A DNA stretch of 64,000 bases from Oncomelania hupensis (GCA_036898135.1 CM072515.1:46615818-46679817), one strand, 5' to 3'; positions 11,801-26,930 are shown, numbered from the stretch's first letter. The notes: generated from the sequence alone by a model not told the origin. A program made the numbers and translations.

Positions 11801-12381
11801 CTACTGGGCATTTCCTATACCCAGCACATCACCAACGACGAAGTCCGACAGACCATCACATAAGCCATTGGACAACACGATGACCTGCTCACAGTGGTGA
11901 AGAAACGAAACTCCGATGGTATGGCCACGTCACCAGATCGCCAGGCCTTGCAAAGACGATCCTGCAAGTCACAGTGCAAGGATGTAGAAGAAGAGGGAGA
12001 CCGAAGAAGAGGTGATAGGACAACATTCGAAAATGGACTGGCTTGACACTGAGCGAAACCATCAGGATTGCTGTGGACAGAGAAAGATGGATTACGCTGG
12101 TTAAACGATCATCTGTAGTGCCCCAACGACCTCAGAGTTAAGGGATAGAAAAGGATAGGATAATCATCTTCCCGCTGCTCAAAGTCAGTGCAAAGTGGTT
12201 CAGCTTAGTTAAAGATTACAATTATATAGATGTGAATGAACATTGAAGTTTAACATCTACACCCACCATTGGCGATTTGACAGACGGAGGTAATTATTCC
12301 AGGGAACAAGGGGTATGGACCTAAATCAACACTGAACCACCAGAGCAATCATACTGCTAAAATGGACAGTGAAAAATTGCC

Positions 12382-12452
12382 ACTTTTTATTTCGCCCTCC
12401 TGGGTACTCGGTGTGCCAGGCGAACGCTCTACCACTTGATCTGCGGCGGTGT
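12382..12452 (-). mobile_element. tRNA-derived SINE head, partial
   Basis: Read on the minus strand, the sequence contains an A-box-like run (agtggtagagcgttcgcctg) typical of tRNA D-arm and anticodon regions. The T-arm side is degraded. It sits between two LINE copies. Boundaries and TSD are not clear. Confidence 0.5.
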
Positions 12453-12465
12453 GTTGAACAACTCA

Positions 12466-14615
12466 CATGGGAGCAGACGCCTACCGAAAATCAACAATGA
12501 CATCCGTTGTGGCTGCGTGGTCTAAGGCGGGACTAACTTGCCTTTTCCACAGGCGAGAAACCAATCGCATGAAAGGTGTGGGATCGATCCAGCCTCTGGG
12601 CGTTATGTTTCACCGAATATTATTTACTCTCGACTCGGGCAACGTCCAGGGGGGTTTCTTCGGTACTCCGATTTGCTACCAAAACAAAATTTCCAGAAAA
12701 AGCTAAAAAAAATATTAGGTTGATTGGGTTTTGGCGCGCCACAGTCTGCGACTAGGCCTTCCCAAGAGGAGGCGGCCCATTGGTTTGGGCGCGCCACAGG
12801 TTGCGACTACGCCTTCCTCAGGGGACCGGGAGGCGACCCAAAATTTCTCAAGAAAACTCAATTAAAAAATACAAAAAAGAGGGAAAAAAAGAAAAGAAAG
12901 AAAGAAAAGGCATGCGCACAGTAAAGGATAACTGGATAGAAGATCAGTGCCAAGGAATAGAACAAGGACAACAGTAAGAAGGCCTACCAGACTGTGCAGA
13001 GGCTGACAAGTGTTAAACAGCCCAAGGTCTTCACGATCCAAAGCAAATCTGAATTGTATCTTACAGAAGGACAAGAAGTTTTGGATAGACGGACATAGTA
13101 CTGCTCTGACCTTTAAAACCACAGAACAAATGGAGACCAATCAGTTCTAGCATGTCCCCAAAACAGAAGAAGTAGATTCCTACCATTCCCAATCCGAGAA
13201 GTTGAAGCAGCAGTGCAATCGCTGAAGAAGAGGAAATCAGGAGAGTGGACAACATATCCGCAAAATTGCTTCAAGCAGGAAGAGAAGCGATGATTGACGC
13301 CCTCGTCATTATCTGTACCAAGATCTGGCCGAGTGGGGAGCGGCCTACACCATGGAATCAGTCGCTTGTCATCACTCTTCCCAAAAATGGTAACCTTCAG
13401 GAGTGTCAAAACTATATCATCATCAGTCTCATCAGCCATCCCAGCAATGTCCTCCTTAAAATAATACTCAACGGGTTGAAACCCCAAGCTTAGCTGAAGA
13501 ACAAGCTGCTGGATTCAGGGCAAGGCAAAATACCACTGAGCAAAGTTTCAAACTCTGCGAGAAATACTTACAGCACCAATAACATCTATATCATATGTTT
13601 GTGGACTTTAAAAAAGCGTTTGACCGAATCTGGCATGCAGCTCTGTGGGCAACCACGAGAGCGTACAACATCAGCCCTAATATTAGTGCAGTCACCACAA
13701 GCCTGTATGACAGGACTACCAGTGCAGTCTTCCACAACAGCGCCACCAGGAACTGGTTCAGAATAACAATCGGTGTGCGTCAAGGATGCCTACTCTCTCC
13801 AACACTCTTCATCATCTTCCTAGAGCGCATCATGTCAGATGCCCTTGCATATCACGAAGGCATGCACAGTCAGCATAGGGGGCAGAGCAATCTCCAACCT
13901 CCGTTTTGCAAGCGACATTAATGGATTCGCTGGAGCAGAACAAGAACTTGAACAGCTGGTACACAGGCTTGAGTACCACCTCCAGAGCCTTTGGAATGGA
14001 AATAAGTGCAGAGAAGATCAAAATGATGACCATCAACACGATTGGCATCAAAATGAACATCAAAGTCCAAGGCCAATCCCTCGACACGGCGCACAGCTTC
14101 AAATATTTAGGAGCTGTTGTATCCCGACAGAAAGCCCTCTCCAAGATTGAACAAACAACTGCTGCCCTGACAATGTTGAAGCCCATTTGGAAAGACAGGA
14201 CCATCAGTCTACACTCCAAGGTAAGATTGCTGCGCCCCTTTGGCATCTCTAACTTTATATACTCGTGCAAAACATGGACCCTCACAGCAACGAAGAATAC
14301 AAAGCATGGAGATGAGGTGCTACAGACGATTAATAGGCATTTCCTATACCAGCACATCACCATCAACAAAGTTCGACAGACCATCACACAGACCATTGGA
14401 CAACACGATGACATGCTCACAGTAGTGAAGAAAGGAAAATTCCGATTGTATGACCACGTCACCAGAGCTTCAGACCTTGCAAAGACCATTCTGAATAGAC
14501 TGGCTTGACATTGAACGAAGCCATTATGATGGTTGCCGAGGACAGAGAAAGTTGGAGTACCCTGGCTAAAAGATCATCCTTTGTGCCCCAACGATTTTGG
14601 AGTTACAGGATAGGG
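12466..14615 (+). mobile_element. Second copy of the (GGATA)n-tail LINE, interrupted by a SINE
   Basis: The copy begins in the endonuclease-RT linker (12466-12503), is interrupted at 12504-12906, and continues through RT and the 3' coding end to a short degenerate ggata tail near 14605. RT signatures are visible in frames: DFKKAFDRIWHAALW (about 13604), QGCLLSPTLF (about 13783) and the C-terminal RLYDHVTRASDLAKTI segment (about 14440). Multiple frameshifts and internal deletions make it a pseudogene copy, more diverged than the copies at 43.6 and 49.6 kb. Confidence 0.88.
12504..12906 (+). mobile_element. tRNA-derived SINE inserted in a LINE copy
   Basis: This insertion separates LINE sequence that is contiguous at 10320-10340. 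It starts with an A-box-like gtggctgcgtggtctaaggc (as in Leu/Ser-type tRNAs) and has a B-box-like gggatcgatcc about 70 bp later. Its body holds two copies of a ~57-bp segment containing ggcgcgccacag, and it ends in an A-rich aaagaaagaaag tail. A clear TSD is not visible. Confidence 0.7.
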
Positions 14616-14844
14616 TAGATTGGAAGGTGTGTGGAAGTATATTTATGTAAGATTCCCATAGTTTGCTTCTGAACCTTGTCATTGTTCATTTGTTTATCAC
14701 TGCTCAATTTCCTTCATTCATTTACATTAAAACACAGTGCAGCATTTTGGCAGTATATTAGCACTTTTCTTGTTCTCAGGTCAATACACAAATCTCAAAT
14801 GGTTCCACCAAACCCTCTCTCCTTCTCCTCCCTTACCCCACCCA

Positions 14845-14848
<4 letters not shown>

Positions 14849-14898
<50 letters not shown>
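14849..14898. repeat. (CT)n microsatellite
   Basis: About 25 uninterrupted ct units. The bases from 14616 to 14848 on the left, and most of 14900-15590 on the right, show no recognised gene. Confidence 0.97.
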
Positions 14899-14901
<3 letters not shown>

Positions 14902-15595
14902 TAGTCCACGTGGGGAACTACAATCGCACAAATTGCAATTTACCCGCCCTTGATTAGCTCTTTAGAAAAAGAGGAAGAAATTGGAGTAGGCCATATTGGC
15001 GGTAGGACGCGCAACTCTGTTTGGCCAGGTGAGAGAGTGAGTGCGCGGGAGGAAGGAGAAGGGGAGGGAGGCTTGCACGTGTGCATTGGACTACAAGACG
15101 TTAAGGAGCTAGAAAACAACTCGTTAGGCGAATTCGGCCCACTTTAGTCCTCATTTCCTTCCTGTGTTCGCTTTCATTTACGTGATGTGAGAACTGACGG
15201 CAGTTTTGAGTGCAAACAACAATAGATGAGATAGCGTTGAGATTTAATTCATTAAAAGTTCTTTCTCGATATAAAAGACTAAACCAACAGTAGTGAGAAG
15301 CCTCCACATTTGGAATACAAACACCAGTTGCCTCAAATATTTTCACAGTTTCATAGCAAACTGTAATAGTAGTCTTACTTTAGGTTTCTGGGCCCATACA
15401 CCCGGTGGCAGATTGAAATAAGTAGACTAATGTCTTCGAGCCGAATCACGGTGGTTAAAATTAAACGCGCTGCGCAGTTTGTTCACGGATGATTTCATTT
15501 AAATGGAAAATAGGACGTTTTATTTTGATGACTTCGGAAACAAACGAATTCTCCGATTTCCGTTAATTCCAACACCACCCCCTAACCCCCACTTC

Positions 15596-15601
15596 TCTCT
15601 G

Positions 15602-15687
<86 letters not shown>

Positions 15688-15729
15688 TATTATTCTGTCC
15701 GTATTTCTTTCTGTCTTCTTCTTCTTCTA

Positions 15730-15760
<31 letters not shown>

Positions 15761-15792
15761 TTCTTCTTCTTCTTCCTCCTCCTCCTCCTCCT
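15596..15792. repeat. Compound (CT)n and (TTC)n microsatellite
   Basis: A ctctgt-type start leads into about 35 ct units (15619-15684), followed by ttc/tcc-rich triplets (15716-15792). The whole stretch is nearly pure pyrimidine on the + strand. The open frame that crosses it is a repeat artefact. Confidence 0.95.
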
Positions 15793-15850
15793 TCTCGTAC
15801 TTCTATTTTAATAAAAGTGTCATCTACAGCACTACAGTAGATGAAATGTG

Positions 15851-16276
15851 CCTATCCTATCCTATCTTATCCTATCCTATCCTATCCTATCCTATCATCC
15901 CGTAAAGTTGTTGGAGCACCACAGATGATCGTTTAACCAGCGTACTCCATCTTTTTCTGTCCTCCCATCGCTTTTTCTGTCTCCCTCTTCTTATGCCTCA
16001 TTGCACCGTGCCTTGCAGGATGGTCTTTGCAAGGCCTGATGCTTTGGTGACGTGGCCATACCATTAGAGTTTTAGTTTCTTCACCACTGGGAGCATATCA
16101 TCGTGTTGTCCAATGGTTTGTGTGATGGTCTGTCGGACTTCGTCGTTGATTGTGTGCTGGGGATAGGAAATGCCCAGAAGTCTTCTGTAGCACCTCATCT
16201 CCATGCTTTGTATTCTTCGTTGTAGGTCTGCTGTGAGGGTCCATATTTCGCAAGCGTATAGAAAGATGGAGATGAC
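15851..16276 (-). mobile_element. 5'-truncated LINE copy, 3' end only
   Basis: The (TATCC)n tail complement at 15851-15897 is followed by the antisense of the conserved LINE 3' coding end (the GHVTR and RRLLGIS regions). It is truncated at 16276, within the segment encoding CETWTL. It belongs to the same family as the copy at 9.1-12.2 kb. Confidence 0.9.
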
Positions 16277-16640
16277 ACTCCTAAGCTACTTGCCCCAAAA
16301 AATTGAAATTCGTATATCAAACTGTTCATGAGCCCTCTGGTGAAAAAAAACAACCCATTGAGAGCATGTGGTCGTATGGGCATTGCCGTTTGCGTTCGAC
16401 CCCGGGCAGAGAACACGCCCACACTCCTAAGCTACCTGCGTACCAAATTTGAATCTCGTACGTCTTACAGTTGATGAGCTATCACCAGCTGAAGAAGAAA
16501 AACAAAAAAACATCGAAAGCATGTGGTCATGTGGGCATTGCTGTTTTCGTGGAGGTTCGACCCCTGGCCACGAACCTGCCCACTCTCATAAGCTACCTCC
16601 CCACCAAATTTAAAAGTCGTACGTTTCACGGTTCTCGCGT
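16276..16640 (+). repeat. Tandem repeat of about 150 bp with tRNA-like B-boxes
   Basis: The motif cactcctaagctacc (or a close variant) starts at 16276, 16422 and 16581, giving periods of about 146 and 159 bp. Each unit also carries a gcatgtggtc segment and a tRNA T-arm-like gttcgacccc (16395 and 16556). The units are diverged. They may be tandem tRNA-related SINE monomers. The array directly abuts the truncated 5' end of the LINE copy on its left. Confidence 0.7.
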
Positions 16641-19319
<2,679 letters not shown>

Positions 19320-19321
19320 AC

Positions 19322-19372
<51 letters not shown>

Positions 19373-19384
19373 GAGAGAGAGAGA
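19320..19384. repeat. (GA)n microsatellite
   Basis: About 30 ga units with minor interruptions. A matching (CT)n tract lies at 19808-19862. The ~420 bp between them hold an open frame (19495-19734) with no recognised domain. Confidence 0.95.
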
Positions 19385-19805
19385 AACCAATAGCGATAAA
19401 GAATGATTGATTACACCATGGAAGTGATCCTACGTGGTTACGCAAACAAAGGTTATAACAGGATATAGTGATTGCTGTGTAACATAGCTTTTGCGTGCTC
19501 CATGAAACAACGTCACAATGGAAACATGGCCGCCAAGGGCACAGCACAGTACAGGAATGCGCTACACCCAGGCCGGGAGGGCTTAGCTGTCAGTGGTGTA
19601 CTTGTGTCGGCGACAGCAGCAAAAGCGCCGTCTGGCGAGCGATGAGTGACGAATGGAAAAGGAAGGGAAAGAACCGCTGTTGGCAAAACAAGGGGCTGAA
19701 ACAAAAATGGCCTCTCGCCATTCCAAGTAGGTGAAGAAACTCCGCTAAACACCCACAACGACCAGAGAGACATGTTGACAATGCTCAACTACCCCACCCC
19801 CCTTC

Positions 19806-19862
<57 letters not shown>

Positions 19863-20512
19863 CCTTCGTTCACCACCAGGTTCCTTTTCTTGTTTACCTG
19901 GTAACGTAAAAGGATGGTGGACACGCGCCCAAAGCTTGGATCAATGAAATATTCTCTTGTGCAACTTTAACCCTAGATAGGGCACGAGGTCCCCGAGAAT
20001 CATCCAGATCTCATACCTTTTACATTAAGAAGATGGTCTACATTTGAACTTGATGTTGGAGTTTTAATGCTGTTATTTGGGATTGAGCTCCCACAATCAG
20101 CACATCGATTCATTTGCTGTGTGAATCCCGAGAGCAATGGTGTGAAGAAGTGTCATTAAAGAAGCAACAAGTTCGTTAGTGAAATTGAAACAACCTCTCT
20201 TTTTTTTAAAAAGAGAAGAATAAATCGATGGAACGTTTAGTTTATTTTGAACAATGTGTTCAATGACTTGCCAAGAACTACCATTAGCACCAAACGAGAA
20301 TTTTAAAGAGCTAGAGTCTTCTCCCTTGCTGGCCGCCATTTTTCATGTCAGCGCTGGCCGCCATGATGGCTCCAATTTGCACGTGGCGACGGTGGCGCCA
20401 CCTTGGTGCGGGTGGCTGGCAAGGGGAGATGATTTAGTGGCGGCGCAGACAAATGATATTGTTGCAGACTGGAGTGGAAGACGTTACGCTGTTTCGCTAC
20501 CAGTACCTCTGT

Positions 20513-20514
<2 letters not shown>

Positions 20515-20566
<52 letters not shown>

Positions 20567-20567
20567 T
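20515..20567. repeat. (GAT)n microsatellite
   Basis: About 17 gat units. Poly-Asp, poly-Met and poly-His frames here are artefacts. Confidence 0.97.
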
Positions 20568-20620
20568 TGTTGTTGAGTTGCAATGCGCAATTCTCTCTGA
20601 GATATGACTTAAGGCGCACG

Positions 20621-20918
20621 GTAAAAAAAGGTAAAGGTAGTCCCATAGCCTTGTGGCCGTAGGGGAGCGTGATGTTGGAGATCACACTTATCTTGGGCCA
20701 GCGTAATGAGGGTGATGCCCAACTCTCTCCCTCGCTGCTTTACCTTCCCCACCCTCAAGAGAGTAGGTACTCAATCACAGTTGAGTCAACTGGGGGCGTT
20801 GTTGTTTGTCGCTTCACACCTTAGCGGTCACCCATCCAAGTGCTAACCGCACCGGACGGTGCTTCACTTTCGACACAGTAGCGAGTGCTCCAACCACTGC
20901 ACTATCCGACACCCCCGC
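20621..20918 (-). mobile_element. Composite SINE with tRNA-like head and 5S rRNA-like segment
   Basis: On the minus strand the element starts with a tRNA-like A-box (gatagtgcagtggttggagc) and then contains ggttagcacttggatgggtg (within 20823-20848), very close to the conserved 3' part of 5S rRNA. The body ends in a ctttacc-type tail. A perfect 10-bp TSD, aaggcgcacg, flanks it (20611-20620 and 20919-20928). Its 298-bp length fits a full-length SINE, transcribed by RNA polymerase III and mobilised by a partner LINE. The 5S resemblance was judged by eye. Confidence 0.8.
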
Positions 20919-21316
20919 AAGGCGCACGAGATAGCAAGAAGCGTCCAAAGAAAACTAGTCTGCTGCAGGTAAATGGTATTAGTAAGGAAGAGAACAAAAT
21001 ACTGTTTGCAAAAATCTTTTGCGGTGATGTACAGCGATCACTTAAAGACACTCTTACCTCTCAACTGCTGCAAGATAATTCATCTTACTATCGAATGCAC
21101 TAACCAGGATTGAGATCTGTCATGTAATAGGCCGTCATAAGGAAGTCGCCCAGCAGCCGTAGTTGGGACCGATTCCATCGTGTAGAGAATCGCGGTCATC
21201 AAGAGGGGTGGGGTTTGTGGAAGGAATGGGGAAGGGCTAGTTTGAGTAGGCCTGTTGTATTAAAATGCTGATTCTTTGAAACATTGAGCACACTTTGATA
21301 TCTTATTTTCTTATAG

Positions 21317-21482
21317 CGGCAGGGATAGCTCAGTGGTCAGAGCGCACGACTTGTGTGAGTGCGTCTTGGGCGACGTGGGTTCGAATCCTGACTTCAGCAA
21401 ACTATTTTGTGATTGCTGGATATTACGGGCCAGCGCCTTGAGAAGCTCTCTGAGCTTGTAAGTGCGCGATATAAGAGAAATC
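21317..21482 (+). mobile_element. tRNA-derived SINE
   Basis: The head carries an A-box region (gatagctcagtggtcagagc) and a B-box (gggttcgaatcc) at tRNA spacing. It is followed by a body with ccagcgccttgagaagctct and a gcgcgatataagagaaa 3' end. A near-match of the 3' body is at 61040-61090. An imperfect TSD resembling ttcttatag is possible. Confidence 0.8.
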
Positions 21483-21587
21483 TCTTTCTTTTATAGAGAA
21501 ATTTTACGTAAACGCTGTTGATTAATAATTAATTAATTAATTAATATCCGCAATGCAACATTGACCTTTTGAATATTTGAAGCGATG

Positions 21588-21800
21588 CGATATTCAATTC
21601 AATTCAACACATCTTTATTACCACAGGAATGGAAATATTGTACAAGTCTCATCACATTATATTATATTATGGCTCCACACAACAAGACAGTTATAATGAA
21701 CAATAATAAGACACAGAGTGATATAAGAGGTTCAGATGAACATTGAAGTGTACTTCCACACTCACCTTTGACGCAATGGCCAGAGAGAAAAGTCATGTGA
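21588..21800 (-). mobile_element. Possible retroposon 3' end with (TTGAA)n tail
   Basis: On the minus strand, aataaagatgtg is followed by ttgaattgaattgaat, a pentanucleotide tail like that at 35620-35645. The 5' boundary is not visible. A stretch near 21741 (atgaacattgaagtgt) resembles 12232-12248. Confidence 0.4.
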
Positions 21801-22185
21801 AATGACGTAAGTCGATGATAACAACGCTATCAGACTGTTTATGATAACACCAGGAAAAAAAAGGTCTCGCCGCGGAAATAGGGATTGGAGCTCTTAACGA
21901 TAAGACGACGTAACTGCTGAGGACTTGGGCGAAAAAGAGGACGACAGTAAAGACCGCAGTGTAGGACCAGATCCACAGGCACCTGCTGCTGATGGAGCTT
22001 TCATTGTTCACTTTCAACACCAGGGGGCGTCGTCAAAACACAATGGCGCAAAGCAAACGGAGAGGATGATGGGAAAGTTGCGTGGAAAGAAATGGTCCAC
22101 GAGAAACGAGGCGTGTCGCCTTGAGAGCCATGCTAATGAGCCGTGACCCTAAACGCTACCTCAGCAAGCACCATGCAGACTTAAT

Positions 22186-22276
22186 CTTCTTCTTCTGTGT
22201 GAGCTTCCTTCTTCTTCTTTGTATGCATTCTTCTTCCTCTTCTTCTTGTTCTTCTTGTTCTTCTTGTTCTTCTTGT

Positions 22277-22308
<32 letters not shown>

Positions 22309-22482
22309 TTCTTCTTCTTCTTCTTCTTCTTCTTCTTCTTCTTCTTCTTCTTCTTCTTCTTCTTCTTCTTCTTCTTCTTCTTCTTCTTCTACTTTGTATG
22401 CATTTTTCTTCTTCTTCTTCTTCTTCTTCTTCTTCTTCTTCTTCTTCTTCTTCTTCTTCTTCTTCTTCTTCTGCCTCCTCCT
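22186..22482. repeat. (TTC)n microsatellite, about 290 bp
   Basis: A nearly pure ttc tract with a few ttg and cct interruptions and one short break (22391-22407). Long poly-Ser, poly-Phe and poly-Leu frames are artefacts of this repeat. The + strand is almost entirely pyrimidine. Confidence 0.97.
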
Positions 22483-22564
22483 TCTCCTTATTTCTTTCTG
22501 TATTTCTTTCTGTCTGTTAACTTCTGCTCCTCCTATCTACAATAATGTGTATTCTTACAGCTCG

Positions 22565-23215
22565 TCAGAAAAGCGTCGACAGTGAAGCGAGGTTCGGAAC
22601 GTTTTTATATTAAATTTTGGGTAATGTGGCGGAAACACAGGCATGTCTATTTACTGAGACCCAGAAATTTGTTTTCTTCGCTATGGGAAAAAGTAGGGTT
22701 ATATACTGAAGGAAAGGCATGATGACTTTTTACTGAAAAATAATGAAAATATTTATTGGGCGTGAAGGATGTTTTTTGTATGCCTTTAAAATTAAATCAT
22801 GAGAATGGATAGCTCTGATGTAAGTAATGACAGGTATGAGTGCAAAAACTTGAGAACTTGTTAGTTATCCTATTGATTTAATTCCTTCAATATTTTTATT
22901 TTATGTTAATTTTAAAAAAAAATATTTAACACTTTTATTTTATCAGAAGACGACCTTAAAAACATTTTGTATAGTCCTATTATAGTTGACATTGTATTAT
23001 GAAAATCGAGTTGTACAAAGTCATATGATTTTTATTTCATTTTTTGGATTTGATTCATTTGTTTACATTTTTAGTTCTTTAATATCACTTTGCAGTGAAC
23101 AGACATAAAATGAAATAGTCGAATTGAATTTAATTGTATTAAATGTTTTTACAAACTTCCTTGATTTCGTTAGCTTCTTAGTGCGAGAGTGAATTAGTTC
23201 ATTATACCATTAATT
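22565..23215. other. AT-rich non-coding stretch
   Basis: No open frame of note, no repeat-family match and no tRNA-like boxes seen. Confidence 0.5.
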
Positions 23216-23648
<433 letters not shown>

Positions 23649-23996
23649 TGTTGGCCATCATTTGTGTCCTTTTAAAACAATCTCCGTTCATTGTTATTTC
23701 TAACCTAAATATTACAAGAACTCTAGTCATTCTTGTAACACCTGACACCATTAAACTGTGCCACTAAAAGTTATAAGGTTTTTCATTGCTCTAAGTCTCT
23801 GTAGTAAAACTGTAACATTTTAACATATTCAATGTACAAAAAACATAATTTTAAATCTATTTGACTCATAAATTGTTGTGTTAAAAATCTCTGCATGCGT
23901 TTATTTAATGTTCATTATAATTGTGACGTAGCGAGGTGTATGGGCGTGTGAATGACGCAAGGACAGATGGTAAAACTAGGCTTTACCCTAAAATCT

Positions 23997-23997
<1 letters not shown>

Positions 23998-24083
<86 letters not shown>
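23998..24083. repeat. (CT)n microsatellite
   Basis: About 43 uninterrupted ct units. Confidence 0.97.
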
Positions 24084-24085
<2 letters not shown>

Positions 24086-24669
24086 TTTGTACTTTTTTTT
24101 GGTTCTGTTTTCGTGTTGCTTATTTAGTTCTTCGTCCATTTTGTTTCCATTTTCTTTCTTTTTTCCGAACTGATTTTATTGCTTGTCTTCTTTCTTCGGC
24201 AATTCCTTTCTTCCTTGCTCTACGTTATTTCTTCCCATCTTGCTCACTACAACAAAGTTGAGCAGACAGTGGGAGGCGTGGCGGGATCACTGTAAGACAC
24301 AAGGGGGTGTGGCCAGAGGGCGGGGCTATTGTTACTTACACACGCAAGAAGGTCTTGACCGTCCAGTACACGTACCTACCTTCTAAACCTTTCGCATGCC
24401 ATCTTTTATTTTGGTGTTCATTTTCATGACCTGTATGATCCTAGGGTTTGTTTGCATAGTTCTATGTTTTGTTACAACCTCCCAATAGTACCAAGATGAT
24501 CACTCCATATAATTATTGTAGGGCTTTCAGCGGCTTGTCCAACCAAGTTCTTGTCCCTCAACTTTCTCATTGGTCAGTTTATATTTTAGTTGTTTACCTT
24601 TCTTACAGCAAACATTTTGTTAATTGATTTATTTGTTTTGCACGAGAACTGTCAATCGGGGTTCGGTTA
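24084..24669. other. No recognised gene
   Basis: Unremarkable sequence containing one GC-box-like gggcggggc (24318-24326). No coding frame of note. Confidence 0.45.
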
Positions 24670-25324
24670 TGTATTTCTAAAAATACTTTAAAATAGTCTG
24701 GGGTTGGGGATTGGATGAATGGTAGGGGTGGGGGAGTGGGAAAGATAGAACGAGACCAATGTCGGTCCGTTGAAAGCTATATCTCAAGAGCCACTGAACC
24801 GATTTTGACCACACTTCATAGGAAAATCACCTCGCTTAGTGGCCTGCCTCCCATACCCATCATATATTCTGCCGCAAAAGTCAAGATCACTGGAATAATT
24901 TTATTGCTAATCACTAAAGCGATTTTGTTGTGTTTTAGTATACAGGTACTTCAAATATAGGTCATCCTTCAGTAGCAGTGCGCTATTTCGGTCTAATCAA
25001 TCGTTCAGTCAGTCTCTCCGAATTTCACTGTTTAAAAACATCCAAACGCACTTTTTTGGCCTGATCTTAAGAAAGACTGAATAACAAATCACCATTTTTA
25101 CTTGGCGGACCCTTTATGTACGTACTGCTAAGAATTCTAGATTATTCGTATTTGTAATTTCTCAAAGGGCGATGTCATTGAGCTTCACCATTTTCTAAAC
25201 ACGTTTTGCCCTGTATCTAAACATTGGCAGAGCCGTTTTGGATAATTACTTGCTGGCAGATATTTCAGATAGTGACCTATCATTCCATGTTTTCCTTTTG
25301 TTTCGTTAGGATATACCGAGTCAT
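24670..25324 (+). repeat. Dispersed repeat A, copy 1
   Basis: One of six copies of a non-coding family recognised by shared blocks: a gtcggtccgttg head, ccactgaaccgattttga, a caaggtcatt block, aaacacgttttgc, and an end around gatagtgacctatcattcc. This copy runs into a LINE fragment at about 25325. No protein coding or tRNA-like promoter is visible, so the class is unknown. Confidence 0.75.
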
Positions 25325-26930
25325 CATATCGCCCTTACATTATTGAAGTCATCAAAAGGCTACCAGTGCAGTCCTCCACAACAGCGCCATCGGGACCTGG
25401 TTCAGACCCCCCCTCCCTCCCTCCCCCACTTTCTGGAAATTTATTGCTTTAAATTCCCACTGTCGCTGTCTTTCTCCTTTGTTCTTTCTCATTCCTACTC
25501 TGTTCTATCAATCTACTATACTATCTTCTTCTTTGCTAGACCAGTCACCTACCTTTTTTCTTGAAAACTCTTCCGGGACAAAACTCATCATTTGTGTGTG
25601 AGATCTGTTGGATCAGCTTGGGAATAATGGATGCTTTCTGCCAAATGGTCACTGGGGCTTCCTATGATGTTAATTTTTGGCAATGTAAGGCATTTTATAT
25701 GTATGTGTTTTGTTGATATTTTATAATGATGTTTATATTCTATTTTGTTTTTGTAAACGGGGGTTCGATAAATTAGAGTATAGCCTCTGCGTCCCCTGCG
25801 TGGGATGTCTTTGTTGTAAAGTGGCCGGCTAGTGGAGTCCCTGAAGTGTTACCACTAGGGTTGTTTCGGCAGATATTTTATGCGGATCAGGGGCGAGTCC
25901 TCTTTCAGCGAAGTTGTGGCCTTGATTTTGTGGTCCTAATTTGGCTTTTTGCAGTCCGCTAGACCCTGTAAGCAATCAGTAATTAATTAACGGGTTCAGA
26001 ACAACAATCGGCGTGCGTCAAGGATGCCTCTACTCTCTCCAACACTCTTCAACATCTTCCTAGAGCGCATCATGTTAGTTGCCCTTGCAGATCACGAAGG
26101 CACAGGCAGCATAGGGGGTAGAGCAATTTCCAACCTTCGCTTTGTGGATGACATTGATGGAGAGGAACAAGAACTTGAACAGCTCGTACAGAAGCTTGAA
26201 ACCACCTCCAGAGCCTTTGGATTGGAAATAAGTGCAGAGAAGACCAAAATGATGACCAACAACACCAATGGCATCAACACGGACATCAAAAGTCCAAGGC
26301 CAATCCCTCAATACGGTGCATAGTTTCAAATATTTATTAGCAATTGTATCAGGAAGACCTCTCCAGGATCGCACAAACAATTGTTGCCCTGACGAGGTTG
26401 AAGCCCATTTAGAAAGACAGGACCATCAGTCTACACTCCAAGGTAAGGCTGTTGCGCTCTCTTGTCATCTCCATCTTCCTACACGCTTGCGAAACATGGA
26501 CCCTCACAGCAGACCTACGATGAAGAATACAAAGCATGGAGATGAGGTGCTACAGAAGACTTCTGGGCGTGTCTTATACCCATCACACTATCAACGACGA
26601 AGTCCGACAGACCATCACACAAGCCATTGGACAACACGACGACATGCTCACAGTGGTGAAGAAACGGAAACTCCGATGATATGACCAGAGCATCATACCT
26701 TGCAAAGACCACACTGCAAGGCACGGTACGCGCGGTGCAATGAGGCAGAAGAAGATGGAGACCGAAAAAGAGGTGGGAGGACAACATTTGAGAATGGACT
26801 GGCTTAACACTGCAAAGCCATGAGGGTTGCTAAGAATAGAGGAAGATGGAGTATGCTGGTTAAAAGAACATCTTTGGCGCCTCAACTACTTTCGACTTAC
26901 GGGATAGGATAGGATAGAACAGGATATGAT
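25325..26930 (+). mobile_element. LINE copy split by a repeat B insertion
   Basis: LINE RT sequence at 25325-25406 (encoding the region around SLYDKATSAVLHNS) is interrupted by repeat B and resumes at 25993 (VRQGC block). It continues to a ggata tail at 26899-26928. Numerous frameshifts and an internal deletion in the RT. Same family as the other (GGATA)n-tail copies. Confidence 0.88.
25407..25992 (+). mobile_element. Repeat B, near full-length copy inserted in a LINE
   Basis: The insertion is flanked by the 8-bp TSD ggttcaga (25399-25406 and 25993-26000). The 3' end reads cagtccgctagaccctgtaa followed by a short gcaatcagtaattaa tail. The inside has no open frame of interest. TSDs and a low-complexity 3' tail identify it as a target-primed retroposon: either a SINE with an unrecognised head or the 3' part of an unidentified LINE. 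Confidence 0.8.

Larger units (their letters stand above)
9127..12163 (+). mobile_element. LINE with APE endonuclease and RT, longest copy, (GGATA)n tail
   Basis: This is the longest of about a dozen copies of one non-LTR retrotransposon family in the window. It keeps, in order, an endonuclease segment (9240-9985), a linker (10113-10733), reverse transcriptase (about 10886-11800) and the conserved 3' coding end, then a tail of ggata repeats (12141-12162). Frameshifts and stops break it throughout, so it is inactive. The 5' boundary is approximate. The closing RRxLGIS...GHVTR...RRRGR...W architecture is common in invertebrate LINEs annotated as endonuclease-reverse transcriptase (RTE, Nimb or I-like). 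I cannot assign the clade without a phylogeny. Confidence 0.9.

Noticed and set aside
21318..21395. Functional tRNA gene on the plus strand
   Set aside because: A- and B-boxes are present, but the cloverleaf does not close and a SINE body follows.
22082..22585. Long Ser-rich and Phe-rich open frames of over 100 residues
   Set aside because: They are translations of the (TTC)n tract in its three frames.
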